Assembly (NCBI RefSeq): GCF_015667795.1
Contig: NZ_JADPEL010000033.1
Coordinates: 1-37,832, forward strand
Reading direction: 5' to 3'
Source of the DNA: Clostridium sp. D53t1_180928_C8
GTDB lineage: Bacteria; Bacillota; Clostridia; Clostridiales; Clostridiaceae
DNA: 37,832 nt
The notes below the pieces were generated by a model. That model did no database searches. It was not told where the DNA came from and saw nothing but the letters and a program-made list of their open reading frames with translations. The first letter of the stretch is position 1, and each line of letters begins with the position of its first letter. Positions 24,115 through 32,910 of the stretch are shown here, piece after piece. The translations under genes and the position numbers were made by a program.

Positions 24115-25305
24115 TTACCCAATAATAAAACTATTCTTACCACTTTCTTTTACTTTGTAAAGCAGCTTGTCCGTTTCTTCATAGTTTGTTAGGTAATCTT
24201 TATTTAAATCAAGCTTTTTAATTCCCACACTTATAGAAAGCTTAGGATTAAAATTTACACTATTTAAGCTATTAAAAACATCTGTAAATATATCTTCAAC
24301 ATGCTTGGTACAATTTCTATCACCATTACACTGAATTAAAGCTGCAAACTCATCTCCACCTATTCTAAAGAAAGTTGCATCAGCGCTTTCTTTAAGAACA
24401 CTAGCAAGCATATTTAAATAATTATCTCCCTTTAAATGACCATACTTATTATTTAAATTTCTTAAATCATCTAAATCAATTAAAGCTAAAAAGTAATTTT
24501 TCTTCTCACTATATATTTCATCAATAACTTTCATAAACTTATTTCTATTATATAATCCTGTTAAAGAATCGGTTTCAGAAATAGCTATAGCCTTCATTTC
24601 ATCAGTTATATCACGGGCTATACAGAGTAATCCATTATCAATTTTTTCCTTAGATACTCTAAAATATCTATCTCCTATAGTTTCAATTCCATAATAATAC
24701 CCACTTTTTAATGCTTTCATATCCCCAACTAAGCATTGTTCGTATAATACTTTAGAAAATAAATTTTCATTTACTAAATCTAAATCAGTCTTTCCAATTA
24801 TGTAATCCTGATCCTTATTAATAAAATCAGCAAAACCCTTATTTAAATATTCATATTTTAAAGAATTATTTTTAAAAGCCATAAAATCCTTAGATTTATT
24901 AGCTAATTTAGTTAAAAAACTTAACTTATAATAACTATTAGAAATGTCTTCTACTTCTAATGTTATATATTTATTCAAATGTAAAGCTATAGTAAGAGAA
25001 ACTTTTAAATTCAAATTATTTTTCTTAATTTCAAAATCATATATTGTTTTACTTTTCTTTGATTGAAAAACTTCTTTAATTGAATTGTTTAATATACAGC
25101 TATTGCATTGACTACCAAGTGAGCATATTACTTTCTCTTTAATGGGAAGATTACAATTAAAATAATTCCCAATAAGTTCATTTTTATTAATCCCTAAGTA
25201 ATTATTTACTATTTTATTAGTATATAAAACCCTTCTATTTTCATCTAACAAAATGAATCCTGATTGTGAGTTTTCAATTATACTAATTAATAAAGAATAC
25301 TCCAT
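24115..25305 (-). CDS. PAS-PAS-GGDEF diguanylate cyclase
   Basis: 396 residues, cytoplasmic. PAS 1 at about 1-120 carries four cysteines (C51, C61, C67, C70; C-x9-C-x5-C-x2-C), a pattern that could hold a metal or sense redox. PAS 2 at about 130-235 ends in the CIARDITDE junction. The GGDEF domain, 245-396, has TDSLTGLYNRNKF, IDLDDLRNLNNKYGH and an intact GGDEF at 316-320, so it should make c-di-GMP. The inhibitory I-site RxxD is absent (S307/A310 at those positions), so it should lack product inhibition. AGGAGG precedes the ATG. A TGTCGAA heptamer (25355-25361) lies 50 nt upstream, just downstream of a TATAAT, a position that would suit repression by Spo0A. Confidence 0.88.
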   Translation of the reverse strand: MEYSLLISIIENSQSGFILLDENRRVLYTNKIVNNYLGINKNELIGNYFNCNLPIKEKVICSLGSQCNSCILNNSIKEVFQSKKSKTIYDFEIKKNNLNLKVSLTIALHLNKYITLEVEDISNSYYKLSFLTKLANKSKDFMAFKNNSLKYEYLNKGFADFINKDQDYIIGKTDLDLVNENLFSKVLYEQCLVGDMKALKSGYYYGIETIGDRYFRVSKEKIDNGLLCIARDITDEMKAIAISETDSLTGLYNRNKFMKVIDEIYSEKKNYFLALIDLDDLRNLNNKYGHLKGDNYLNMLASVLKESADATFFRIGGDEFAALIQCNGDRNCTKHVEDIFTDVFNSLNSVNFNPKLSISVGIKKLDLNKDYLTNYEETDKLLYKVKESGKNSFIIG

Positions 25306-25504
25306 ACAGTAAAATACCTCCTATTTTTTCACACTTTAAACACAAAGTAATAAATTCGACATTATTATATATTTTTTTACATGCTGATAATTCTAACAGA
25401 TAATTTATATACTTTCTATACAAAATATCCAAAAATATAAATGTAAATATTATCATTGGTAATTTAAAAAATTGTTTTATATAATTTTTCTTTTAAAATA
25501 AAAA

Positions 25505-25530
25505 GAACTATAGCGCTATAACTATAGTTC
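25505..25530 (-). terminator. Terminator of the 25548-25844 gene
   Basis: GAACTATAG and its complement with an 8-nt loop, then CTTTTTATTTTA-like sequence on the minus strand. Same stem as at 6591 and 32911. Confidence 0.85.
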
Positions 25531-25547
25531 CTTACTTATTATTACTT

Positions 25548-25844
25548 TTACTCTCTCATTGTCTTATAAGCTTCCATCATTACAAATATAGCCGTTAAAA
25601 TATGCATTATCATTCCAACAAAAGGTATCCATCCAATAGCATTACCAACGATTCCCAAAACACTACCTGCAATAGGTAAATTCTCCTTTTTAGATAGCAC
25701 TAAATTAACAATATGAAATGCTAACATAATAAATAATGGAGTCCATGCTAATCCAAGAATTATACTTGCCCCTAGTACAGGAATACCTAATAAAGCTTCA
25801 ATACCACCTGCAACCCACTTAGTAACCCTAACTGTTTCCTTCAT
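25548..25844 (-). CDS. Small hydrophobic membrane protein
   Basis: 98 residues with glycine-rich helices at about 10-33, 35-50 and 58-95 (VAGGIEALLGIPVLGASIIL, TPLFIMLAFHIVNLVLS, IAGSVLGIVGNAIGWIPFVG) and short charged ends. Start chosen at 25844: AGGAG lies five bases upstream, whereas the in-frame GTG at 25850 overlaps that site. The repeated G-x-x-x-G motifs suggest tight helix packing. Conserved-looking firmicute membrane protein of unknown role. Confidence 0.65.
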   Translation of the reverse strand: MKETVRVTKWVAGGIEALLGIPVLGASIILGLAWTPLFIMLAFHIVNLVLSKKENLPIAGSVLGIVGNAIGWIPFVGMIMHILTAIFVMMEAYKTMRE

Positions 25845-25942
25845 AAACACTCCTAATATATTTAATTATTAATATAATAATATATATTCATAAAAATCAT
25901 CATTAATTATTAATATTTACTTACACAATAAAATAGTAAAGC

Positions 25943-25968
25943 AAAAGTTAGCATATTTGCTGACTTTT
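25943..25968 (-). terminator. Terminator after the zinc-ribbon gene 25983-26222
   Basis: AAAAGTTAGCA pairs with TGCTGACTTTT (one G-U) around a 4-nt loop. T-rich sequence follows on the minus strand. Confidence 0.7.
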
Positions 25969-25982
25969 TAGTTCGAATAACT

Positions 25983-26222
25983 TTAATTATCTTTAAAAAT
26001 ACAACGACACCATTTTTTCTTTTTGCATTTATTACAATATAAATATCTATAATACATTTTGTTTTTTAACATATGTAGAAAGAAACTTTTCATATTGTTA
26101 AGAATAGAAATTTCAAATTCTTCTCCACAATCATCGCAAACCCACTTAGAATTAAAGGTTTTCCAATTAATTATTTTATTAACAGTCCGATTTTTTTGTA
26201 ATTTTATATTATTATTTAGCAA
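25983..26222 (-). CDS. Small zinc-ribbon protein, start doubtful
   Basis: The frame encodes WVCDDCGEEFEISIL (C29, C32), then YLYCNKCKKKKWCRCIF (C64, C67 and further C). Paired CxxC knuckles suggest zinc binding. The assigned start is a TTG that falls inside the T-run of the purine-operon terminator and has no ribosome binding site. No better start precedes the first CxxC; the first ATG (residue 44) comes after it. It may be a truncated gene whose 5' end was lost when it joined this terminator. Confidence that it is expressed as drawn is low. Confidence 0.4.
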   Translation of the reverse strand: MLNNNIKLQKNRTVNKIINWKTFNSKWVCDDCGEEFEISILNNMKSFFLHMLKNKMYYRYLYCNKCKKKKWCRCIFKDN

Positions 26223-26266
26223 AAAAAACAGTTCTAAATCGACTAAAATAGCCGTTTTAGAACTGT
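26221..26266 (-). terminator. Terminator of the purine operon
   Basis: On the minus strand ACAGTTCTAAA and its exact complement form an 11-bp stem followed by eight T. It lies 118 nt beyond the NCS2 permease stop. Confidence 0.85.
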
Positions 26267-26383
26267 GTAATTTTTAATTAGAATTTCTATGTTATTTTAG
26301 TTTTTTTATACCCTAAAACCGAACCAGTTGAAAATTTACAGCTACCCTTTTTTATACTAAAATATATATACCTATAGTAACTA

Positions 26384-27949
26384 TTATACATATTCGAAGT
26401 TTTCTGGAGCATCAAACCATTTTCCACGGCCTAAATGAAGAATATAACTTATAACTGCTACAACTAAATACCCTGCTACAAAAGGTGATGTTAAGTATAT
26501 ACCTAATGAAGCACTATGTATAAATCCAAATAAAGCAAGTACTGCTGCAAATAGTGCTGTTATAGCTACCTTATCTAATCTCTTATCAATAATAAATGCT
26601 GTTATTGTTCCTAAAATAATACCTATTATTATTGCTCCTGATTTAACTTCAGCAACGCCTCTCCACATTACACCATGATCAATTAAGTATTGAGATACTT
26701 CAACTGCATATCCCTCTACTCCATTTGGTAATACCTCTGTCCAAACATCGGCAAATCCTACTGATCCTGTAATTTGAGTAAATAGGTAATCTGCAACTGG
26801 AGGTACCATCGCTACTGCAATTGCCGCATAATGCTTAACATTACAATGCTTAAATGCTTGTGATACCATAACAACTGAACACCATAAGTAAGTTATTGCT
26901 GCAATTGCTGGTGGTACTAATTCACTAAAGAATGTGAATAATCCAAATATACCTGCTAAACCAAGTAAAACTCCACCTAACCATGAGAAACCTATTCCAG
27001 CGCCTGACTTCTTAAGTCCAGCATGTCCAAGCCATACAGTGTTTGGTACAACTCCACCTAAAGTAGCAGAGATCATCGTACAAATACCATCTGCAAATTG
27101 AGCTTCCCTAATACTATAATTATCCCCAGCTGCATTAGCTGCTTCAACATTATCCATTGTTTCAATAAAGTTATAAATTTCAATTGGAATTATTATTGTT
27201 AAGTATGGTAACACTACTGCAAATCCATTAATAAGACCTTGAATAGAGTTTGCCGGATTCGGGAAATAGAATCCTATTCCTGAAAAATCTATTTGTGTAC
27301 GTCCTAGTAATAATGCATAAATGATACCACCTATAATTGCAAAAACAAGTGGTGGGAACTTTCCTTTAAACAAGTATCCCCCAAATACTCCAACCATAGC
27401 TACAAGTAATATTGGAAGTCCTATAACAGGATCACTAAATACATCAAATACACCTTGAGTAGCCATCCATATAAAACCTATACCTGCAACTGTTCCTAAA
27501 AGTGCTGCACGTGGAATTCTCTTTTTCATCCATGGCCCAATAAATCCACCGATGAATTCAACAAACCCTCCAATAAAACATGCTGCTACTGCTGCCGACC
27601 ATGTTAATTCTGGATCACCTAATGCATAATGTAATGGCATTATAACACCATATAATATAACAAACATTGCTGGTGTAGATATTCCTGATGGTAATGCAGT
27701 TACATCTGTTCGTCCTTCTTTTTTCCCTAATTTGTATGCCATATAAGCATAATATAGACCGCTTAATAAAAGCCCAATAGACATTCCTGGAATAACACGA
27801 CCATAAACTATTTCATCTGGCCATGCAAGAACTCCTGATAATGTTGCTATAACTATAAGATAGTTAACTATATTATTTGTAATTGTATATGTTAATCCCC
27901 CTACATCTCCAGTACTGAAGAAAGGTATCTTTATATTAATTTTATTCAT
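26384..27949 (-). CDS. NCS2-type purine permease
   Basis: 521 residues with about 13 membrane helices. The family (xanthine/uracil permease-like, AzgA-side) is indicated by GRTDVTALPSGISTPAMFVI near 78-97, the IIPIEIYNFIETMDNVEAA segment at about 253-271 carrying the substrate-binding glutamates, and GGVVPNTVWLGHAGLKKSGA at about 297-316. It imports a purine base by cation symport. Located 15 nt after an adenine deaminase, so adenine or hypoxanthine is the likely substrate. Start after GGGGAGAT. Third gene of the operon; terminator at 26221-26266. Confidence 0.88.
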   Translation of the reverse strand: MNKINIKIPFFSTGDVGGLTYTITNNIVNYLIVIATLSGVLAWPDEIVYGRVIPGMSIGLLLSGLYYAYMAYKLGKKEGRTDVTALPSGISTPAMFVILYGVIMPLHYALGDPELTWSAAVAACFIGGFVEFIGGFIGPWMKKRIPRAALLGTVAGIGFIWMATQGVFDVFSDPVIGLPILLVAMVGVFGGYLFKGKFPPLVFAIIGGIIYALLLGRTQIDFSGIGFYFPNPANSIQGLINGFAVVLPYLTIIIPIEIYNFIETMDNVEAANAAGDNYSIREAQFADGICTMISATLGGVVPNTVWLGHAGLKKSGAGIGFSWLGGVLLGLAGIFGLFTFFSELVPPAIAAITYLWCSVVMVSQAFKHCNVKHYAAIAVAMVPPVADYLFTQITGSVGFADVWTEVLPNGVEGYAVEVSQYLIDHGVMWRGVAEVKSGAIIIGIILGTITAFIIDKRLDKVAITALFAAVLALFGFIHSASLGIYLTSPFVAGYLVVAVISYILHLGRGKWFDAPENFEYV

Positions 27950-27963
27950 TATTATCTCCCCTA

Positions 27964-29706
27964 TTAATCTTCTAAATCTGCTTCAATTGGTATAAATTTA
28001 AATTGTGTCACATCAAATAATCCCATATCTGTAAGCTTTAATTCTGGAATAACTGCTAATGACATAAAGCAAAGTGTCATTACAGGCTCAACTGTTTCAC
28101 TTACATTTAATATTTCATGAGCTATTTTATGAATACTCTTAAGTTTTTTATCTACCCATTCACCACTTTGATCACTCATAAGTCCCCCTATTGGCATTGG
28201 CATACTTTCTAAGACTTTTTCATCTTTTACAAGTACAATTCCTCCACCTTGTTTTATAAGTTCCTCAACAGCAAATGTCATATCTTCATCATTTACACCA
28301 ACTACTATAATGTTGTGAGAATCATGTGCTATTGAAAGTGCAATAGCACCTTCTTTTATTCCATAACCTCTTAATAAAGCAACTGCAACATTTCCTGTAT
28401 TTTCATGACGTTCAACTACAGCCACTTTAACAACATCTTTATCTCCTTCATATACAAATTCATTATTTTCATCACGGTTAATAGTTACTACCTTTTTACT
28501 TGTAACTACTCCACCTGGTAAAATATTAATTGCATATGCCTTGTCTGAATTAATAGGTAATCTTAATTTTTCCTTTGAAAAATCTTTTACATGGAAACTT
28601 CCCTTAGTATCAGAAATATCATGAAGTACCATTGGTAATTTATATTGTCCCCCTTGTGCTACTTCTTTTCCCTGTATTAAAACATTATCTACATTAAACT
28701 CTTTAAGATTATCAAAAAGAACAATATCTGCTCTTAATCCTGGAGCAATAGCTCCTCTATCTTCTAATCCATAACATTCAGCGGCATTTAAGCTTGCCAT
28801 TTGAATTGCTATAATTGGATCAATTCCCTCTTCAACACACATTCTTAAACTATTATCTAAATGCCCCACACTTAAAATAGTCTTTGGTTGCATATCATCT
28901 GCACATAATAAACAACGTTTGCTATTATAAGGTGTAACACCTTTAGCTAAATTTCTTAAATCATGGCAGGCTGAACCTTGACGTAACATAACATAAAGTC
29001 CACGAGAAATTCTATCATGCATATCATTAACAGTTGCACATTCATGATCTGTTTTAATCTTCGCTGCTGCATACGCATTAAGAGCATTTCCCTTTAACCC
29101 GGGACTATGTCCATCAATAACTCTTCCTTCATTTTTAGCTACAAGAATTTTATCTAATACTTCATCATGACCTAAAACAATCCCAGGGAAGTTCATAAAT
29201 TCTCCTAATCCATGAAGCTTACCACTTTTCATAGGTTCAATCATATCTTTAGCATCAATTCTAGCACCAGAATGTTCAAAAGGAGTTGCTGGAACGCTTG
29301 AAGGTAACATCATTTTAATATCAAGTGCTGTTCCTTCTGCCGCCTTTAACATATAGTTTATACCTTTAAATCCACATACATTAGCTATTTCGTGTGGATC
29401 TGCAATAATTGTTGTTGTTCCATGAGGTACTATAAGTCTTCCTAATTCCTCTGGACTAACATAAGATGATTCTATATGTATATGACTATCAATTAATCCT
29501 GGAGCAGCATATTTTCCCTCTGCATCAATTACTGAATTTCCTTCATATTTTCCTACCCCAGCAATTAATCCATCTGAAATAGCAATATCTCCATTAATAA
29601 TAGTTCCATTATATACATCAACAACATTACAATTCTTTATAACTGTATCGGCAGGTATTCTACCCGCTGATATATCAATTAGTTTTTTAAGATCTTTTCT
29701 TTCCAT
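27964..29706 (-). CDS. ade: Adenine deaminase
   Basis: Converts adenine to hypoxanthine and ammonia. 580 residues, amidohydrolase barrel plus C-terminal adenine-deaminase domain. Metal and catalytic motifs are complete: DSHIHIESS, ADPHEIANVCG, GLGEFMNFPG (bridging Glu), DGHSPGL, TDHEC and CADDM. The C-terminal part shows HDSHNIIVVGVNDEDM and PMPIGGLMSD as usual. It sits between the adenine-deaminase-like gene (18-nt gap) and the permease (14-nt gap), so the three form a salvage unit. The ribosome binding site (GGGGTGG) is weaker than its neighbours'. Confidence 0.94.
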   Translation of the reverse strand: MERKDLKKLIDISAGRIPADTVIKNCNVVDVYNGTIINGDIAISDGLIAGVGKYEGNSVIDAEGKYAAPGLIDSHIHIESSYVSPEELGRLIVPHGTTTIIADPHEIANVCGFKGINYMLKAAEGTALDIKMMLPSSVPATPFEHSGARIDAKDMIEPMKSGKLHGLGEFMNFPGIVLGHDEVLDKILVAKNEGRVIDGHSPGLKGNALNAYAAAKIKTDHECATVNDMHDRISRGLYVMLRQGSACHDLRNLAKGVTPYNSKRCLLCADDMQPKTILSVGHLDNSLRMCVEEGIDPIIAIQMASLNAAECYGLEDRGAIAPGLRADIVLFDNLKEFNVDNVLIQGKEVAQGGQYKLPMVLHDISDTKGSFHVKDFSKEKLRLPINSDKAYAINILPGGVVTSKKVVTINRDENNEFVYEGDKDVVKVAVVERHENTGNVAVALLRGYGIKEGAIALSIAHDSHNIIVVGVNDEDMTFAVEELIKQGGGIVLVKDEKVLESMPMPIGGLMSDQSGEWVDKKLKSIHKIAHEILNVSETVEPVMTLCFMSLAVIPELKLTDMGLFDVTQFKFIPIEADLED

Positions 29707-29724
29707 CTTTAAGCCACCCCGCTC

Positions 29725-31509
29725 TTACTTACTTTCTATAAGCTCAAGAATTGGATCGAAAGTATCTAATGCAATACAATCTACTGGTCCAACATCTGTA
29801 ATTGCGTAATCTGGAATTGCTGTTATTGGTAAAAAGAACATGTACATTAATGGTTCAGGTAAATCACACCCTAATTTATTAGCTGCTTTATTAACACGCT
29901 TTTCCCATTCTGCAATTACTTCTGGTTCTAAATCACTTACAATTCCTCCAACTGGTAATGGTAAGAATTCAAGGATTTCGCCATCTGCAACAACAACTTG
30001 TCCTCCGCCATTTTCAATTAAATGATTTACTGCAATAGACATATCATCTGCACTTGCACCCATAACAATAAGATTATTATCATCTGGTGCTGCTGTTGAT
30101 GCCATTGCACCTCTCTTTAAATTCCATCCCGAACAAAATGCTAAAGATTTATTTCCATTACGCCCAAAACGCTCAATTACTGATACCATTACTGCATCTT
30201 GAATTTGACTTGGCTGTACTATTCCATCTTTAACTTCTAAAACTACATCTCTTCTCTTACGAACAAAAGGTCCCTTAACATCCATTGAAAGTACCTTTGC
30301 ACATCCATTTTGTATTCCTACTTTATATTCAAAATCTTCTTTGGTAGTTTTAGCACATTTTAATTTACTAGTTAAAACTGAACTTCTCTTTGGCGCATTA
30401 AGAACATAGCTTAACTTACCATTTTCAGCAACTACTTTACCATTAGTTATAACTGTTTTTACATTAAATGTTTCTATATTATCAACAAATAAAATATCTG
30501 CTATTCTTCCTGGTGATATTGATCCAACTAAATGATCTATTCTATAGGCTTCTGCACTATTAATAGTAGCCATTTGAATTGCCGTCATTGGCTCAACACC
30601 TTCATTAATAGCTAAACGTACTACATTATCTAAATGACCTTTTTCTAAAACATCAGATGCAGTCACATCATCTGTACAAAAACTTACACGTCTTGCAAGA
30701 GCCGGATTAACTTCTGTTACTGCTCTTATATTTTCCTTAAGGAAATGAGTTACTGATGATTCACGAATTAGCATATGCATACCGTTACGCATCTTTTCTA
30801 CTACCTCTTCATGATCATAACTCTCATGATCTAATCTAATTCCAGCACAAAGATAACCATTTAACTCTTTACCTCTAGCCATTGGAGCACATCCAAAAAC
30901 AGGTAATCTATTTTTAGCAGCAACTTCAATTGCTCCTAAAGTATTTTCATCTTCTTCTGTTACATATTCACGAACTGTTTCCCATACACCATAACATTCT
31001 GGCCATTGTTGAACTTGTTCATGTACTTCTTTTGTAAAGTTGAAAGCAACTGTTGATTGTGGAAAAGTATAAGGTGTCTTGTAAGGTGCACCCCAGAATA
31101 CCTTAAGTGGGCTTGCTTTGATTTCCTTAAATACTTCTTGTAATCCTTCTAACCCTGATACTGAAATGTATTCATCAAGACCTGAAATCATACTTGTTGT
31201 ACCATGAGGAACTACAGCTTTAGCGTAGCTTGTAATGCTAAGTTTGCTACATTCACTATGGATATGTCCATCGATAAGACCTGGTACTAGATATCTTTCG
31301 TTTGCATCAATAATCTTTGTGTCGGTTCCTATATAATCTGTTACATTTCCTACAGCTACAATTGTATCTTCATAAATTGCAACATCAGCTTTGTAGATTT
31401 CACTACTCATAACATTTACTAGGTTACCATTAACTATTACAGTGTGTGCTGGTATTATCCCCCTTCCTGCACGAATAAGTTGTTTTAAGTTAGTCATTGT
31501 TTGTTTCAT
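29725..31509 (-). CDS. Divergent adenine-deaminase-family amidohydrolase
   Basis: 594 residues with the same domain order as the Ade encoded next to it, and with DGHIHSECS, GVWETV, LDHES and CTDDV motifs. Two positions differ from classical Ade: the PHE of ADPHEIANV reads LDE here (SGLDEYISV), and the ligand His of DGHSPGL is Cys (FGCAPMA). The first position of the CADDM-type motif is conserved as CTDDV. The changes suggest an altered metal site or another purine-like substrate; annotation pipelines would call it adenine deaminase. It is the first gene of the operon, behind a structured leader (31510-31682), with GGAGG before the ATG. Confidence 0.85.
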   Translation of the reverse strand: MKQTMTNLKQLIRAGRGIIPAHTVIVNGNLVNVMSSEIYKADVAIYEDTIVAVGNVTDYIGTDTKIIDANERYLVPGLIDGHIHSECSKLSITSYAKAVVPHGTTSMISGLDEYISVSGLEGLQEVFKEIKASPLKVFWGAPYKTPYTFPQSTVAFNFTKEVHEQVQQWPECYGVWETVREYVTEEDENTLGAIEVAAKNRLPVFGCAPMARGKELNGYLCAGIRLDHESYDHEEVVEKMRNGMHMLIRESSVTHFLKENIRAVTEVNPALARRVSFCTDDVTASDVLEKGHLDNVVRLAINEGVEPMTAIQMATINSAEAYRIDHLVGSISPGRIADILFVDNIETFNVKTVITNGKVVAENGKLSYVLNAPKRSSVLTSKLKCAKTTKEDFEYKVGIQNGCAKVLSMDVKGPFVRKRRDVVLEVKDGIVQPSQIQDAVMVSVIERFGRNGNKSLAFCSGWNLKRGAMASTAAPDDNNLIVMGASADDMSIAVNHLIENGGGQVVVADGEILEFLPLPVGGIVSDLEPEVIAEWEKRVNKAANKLGCDLPEPLMYMFFLPITAIPDYAITDVGPVDCIALDTFDPILELIESK

Positions 31510-31535
31510 TTTTTTACCTCCAATAAATAAAGCTT

Positions 31536-31593
31536 TAGATACCCCGGCTAAATTAATAGCGAACCAGGTTTCCCGTCCTGCAGTTTGTATCTA
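31536..31593 (-). ncRNA. Structured RNA element in the purine operon leader, class unknown
   Basis: On the minus strand TAGATAC...GTATCTA (7 bp) encloses a second stem CCTGGTT...AGCCGGG (7 bp, G-U allowed) and the purine-rich stretch GGACGGGAAA. It is G/C-rich against a very AT-rich background and ends 15 nt before the GGAGG of the first gene, so it could control translation. It lacks the conserved core of the purine riboswitch (for example the paired L2/L3 loops) and I cannot match it to another class. Confidence 0.5.
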
Positions 31594-31595
31594 GA

Positions 31596-31618
31596 CGAAT
31601 TTAATGGATTAAAATTCG
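31596..31618 (-). other. Second leader hairpin of the purine operon
   Basis: CGAATTTAAT (31596-31605) pairs with ATTAAAATTCG (31608-31618) with one bulge. It lies between the 42-nt palindrome and the G/C-rich element, so the 392-nt gap 31510-31901 is largely accounted for by the leader, the promoter and the downstream lipoprotein terminator. Confidence 0.45.
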
Positions 31619-31634
31619 AGTTATCACTCTATAC

Positions 31635-31676
31635 AACACGATAATTGTTTACTTTTATAAAATAATCATTCGTGTT
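31635..31676 (-). promoter_or_regulatory. 42-nt palindrome just after the purine operon start site
   Basis: Half-sites AACACGATAATTGTT and AACACGAATGATTAT face each other at 31635 and 31676. They begin about 6 nt after the predicted start site, where a bound repressor would block transcription. The AACACGA core recalls PurR-type boxes of firmicutes, but the match is not exact; alternatively it is only an RNA stem. Confidence 0.5.
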
Positions 31677-31688
31677 ATCTTGTGGAAA

Positions 31689-31717
31689 ATTCTATCACAC
31701 TTTTTTATTAAATACAA
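31689..31717 (-). promoter_or_regulatory. Promoter of the purine operon
   Basis: TTGTAT (31717-31712) and TAGAAT (31694-31689), 17 bases apart, with TGA before the -10 (extended -10). It predicts a leader of about 173 nt. Confidence 0.55.
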
Positions 31718-31865
31718 CAATTAATTTCTAATATTTTATTTATATTTGTAATATGTCTTTGTTTTTTCTTTTTTTATATATTAATTTAATTTTTCATAAT
31801 ATATTTTGAATATTTTGGTTTTTTTCAATATTATATCAAACATCAAAAAAATTCATTCCATAAAA

Positions 31866-31895
31866 AAAGAACCTAGCACTAAGCTAAAGTTCTTT
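31866..31895 (-). terminator. Terminator of the 31902-32765 lipoprotein gene
   Basis: AAAGAAC / GTTCTTT plus TAGC / GCTA stem, followed on the minus strand by seven T, right after the stop. Confidence 0.85.
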
Positions 31896-31901
31896 CCTTA
31901 A

Positions 31902-32765
31902 TTAATTATATATATTACTTACATCAACAGGTCTATAAGTACCTTTTCTGCCTTCTAATCTTTCTATAAGTCTAGTTGCAGACCTTCCACTCATAATATC
32001 TTCAATACGTGGCTTCATATCTAAATATACTAGACCTACACCCTTATCATATACAGCAGTTTCATAATAAGTGTTATCTTCATAACCCTCAATATTTTCT
32101 ATAGTAGATTTTACTACTACCCTTTTTCTATTATAGCTTGTCTCAATAACAACTTTTTCTATTTCATGATTCATAACATAAATCTTATCATCAATAACAA
32201 CCTTCTGGCTCCACTTATTACCTTCAACTATTGGTAACTTTAGTATATCCTTCTCATTAACTAAAGATTTTAGTGTGTTTAGCTCTGTAATTTTTTCACT
32301 ATCTACAGTTTGAATAATCTCTTTGTCTTTTAATATATTTCCAGAAGTTCTCACATTATATTTTATTTGATTTTGCTCATCGATTTCATTTATGCTTATA
32401 CAACTCATATCTCTATAATATGTAAGATTACCTAATACATCATAAAACTTTTTTTCATCTCCCTGATGAATATAGTCCATTAATTCTTCACTATAACTGT
32501 TTTTATCGTATAATCTATCATCATTATTACTAATATCTCTATTATTATCATCTTTATTATTATCATCTGTGTTACTATTATCTTCTGTATTTTCAACACT
32601 TTCTTCTTCATCAAGCTTTACGGGAGTTAATAATACTGAAGGCTTACTTTCCTTCCCCTTCCTTTTTGGTGAATTATTCTCAATATTGCTATTACCACAA
32701 CTAACTAGTCCCCCGAATATTAGTATTGTAGAAATCAATAAAGTAACTAATTCTCTCTTTTTCAT
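31902..32765 (-). CDS. Lipoprotein of unknown function
   Basis: 287 residues. The signal ends in lipobox LVSC (Cys23). An acidic, asparagine/aspartate-rich linker (about 50-90) leads to a 190-residue domain with alternating strands (CISINEIDEQNQIKYNVRTS, KVVIDDKIYVMNHEIEKVVI, YETAVYDKGVGLVYLDMKPR), a fold seen in several surface lipoproteins of clostridia; no family is certain. GGGGAT precedes the ATG. The promoter is at 32805-32833. Confidence 0.7.
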   Translation of the reverse strand: MKKRELVTLLISTILIFGGLVSCGNSNIENNSPKRKGKESKPSVLLTPVKLDEEESVENTEDNSNTDDNNKDDNNRDISNNDDRLYDKNSYSEELMDYIHQGDEKKFYDVLGNLTYYRDMSCISINEIDEQNQIKYNVRTSGNILKDKEIIQTVDSEKITELNTLKSLVNEKDILKLPIVEGNKWSQKVVIDDKIYVMNHEIEKVVIETSYNRKRVVVKSTIENIEGYEDNTYYETAVYDKGVGLVYLDMKPRIEDIMSGRSATRLIERLEGRKGTYRPVDVSNIYN

Positions 32766-32804
32766 TTGTATTTATCCCCTTTGCAAGAATTATAATCCAT
32801 ATAA

Positions 32805-32833
32805 ATTATATTACGCTTTCTTAATATTGTCTA
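32805..32833 (-). promoter_or_regulatory. Sigma-A promoter of the 31902-32765 lipoprotein gene
   Basis: TAGACA (32833-32828) and TATAAT (32810-32805) with a 17-base spacer on the minus strand. Confidence 0.6.
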
Positions 32834-32910
32834 ATATTATCGCTATAATACTTTTTTTATTGCATTTATCAACAATTTAATAATATTTTTGAAAAGTATA
32901 AAACATTAAA

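Noticed and set aside
31536-31593. Standard purine (guanine/adenine) riboswitch before the purine operon
   Set aside because: The location is suggestive, but the three-way junction core and the paired loops are not there; only two nested stems are seen.
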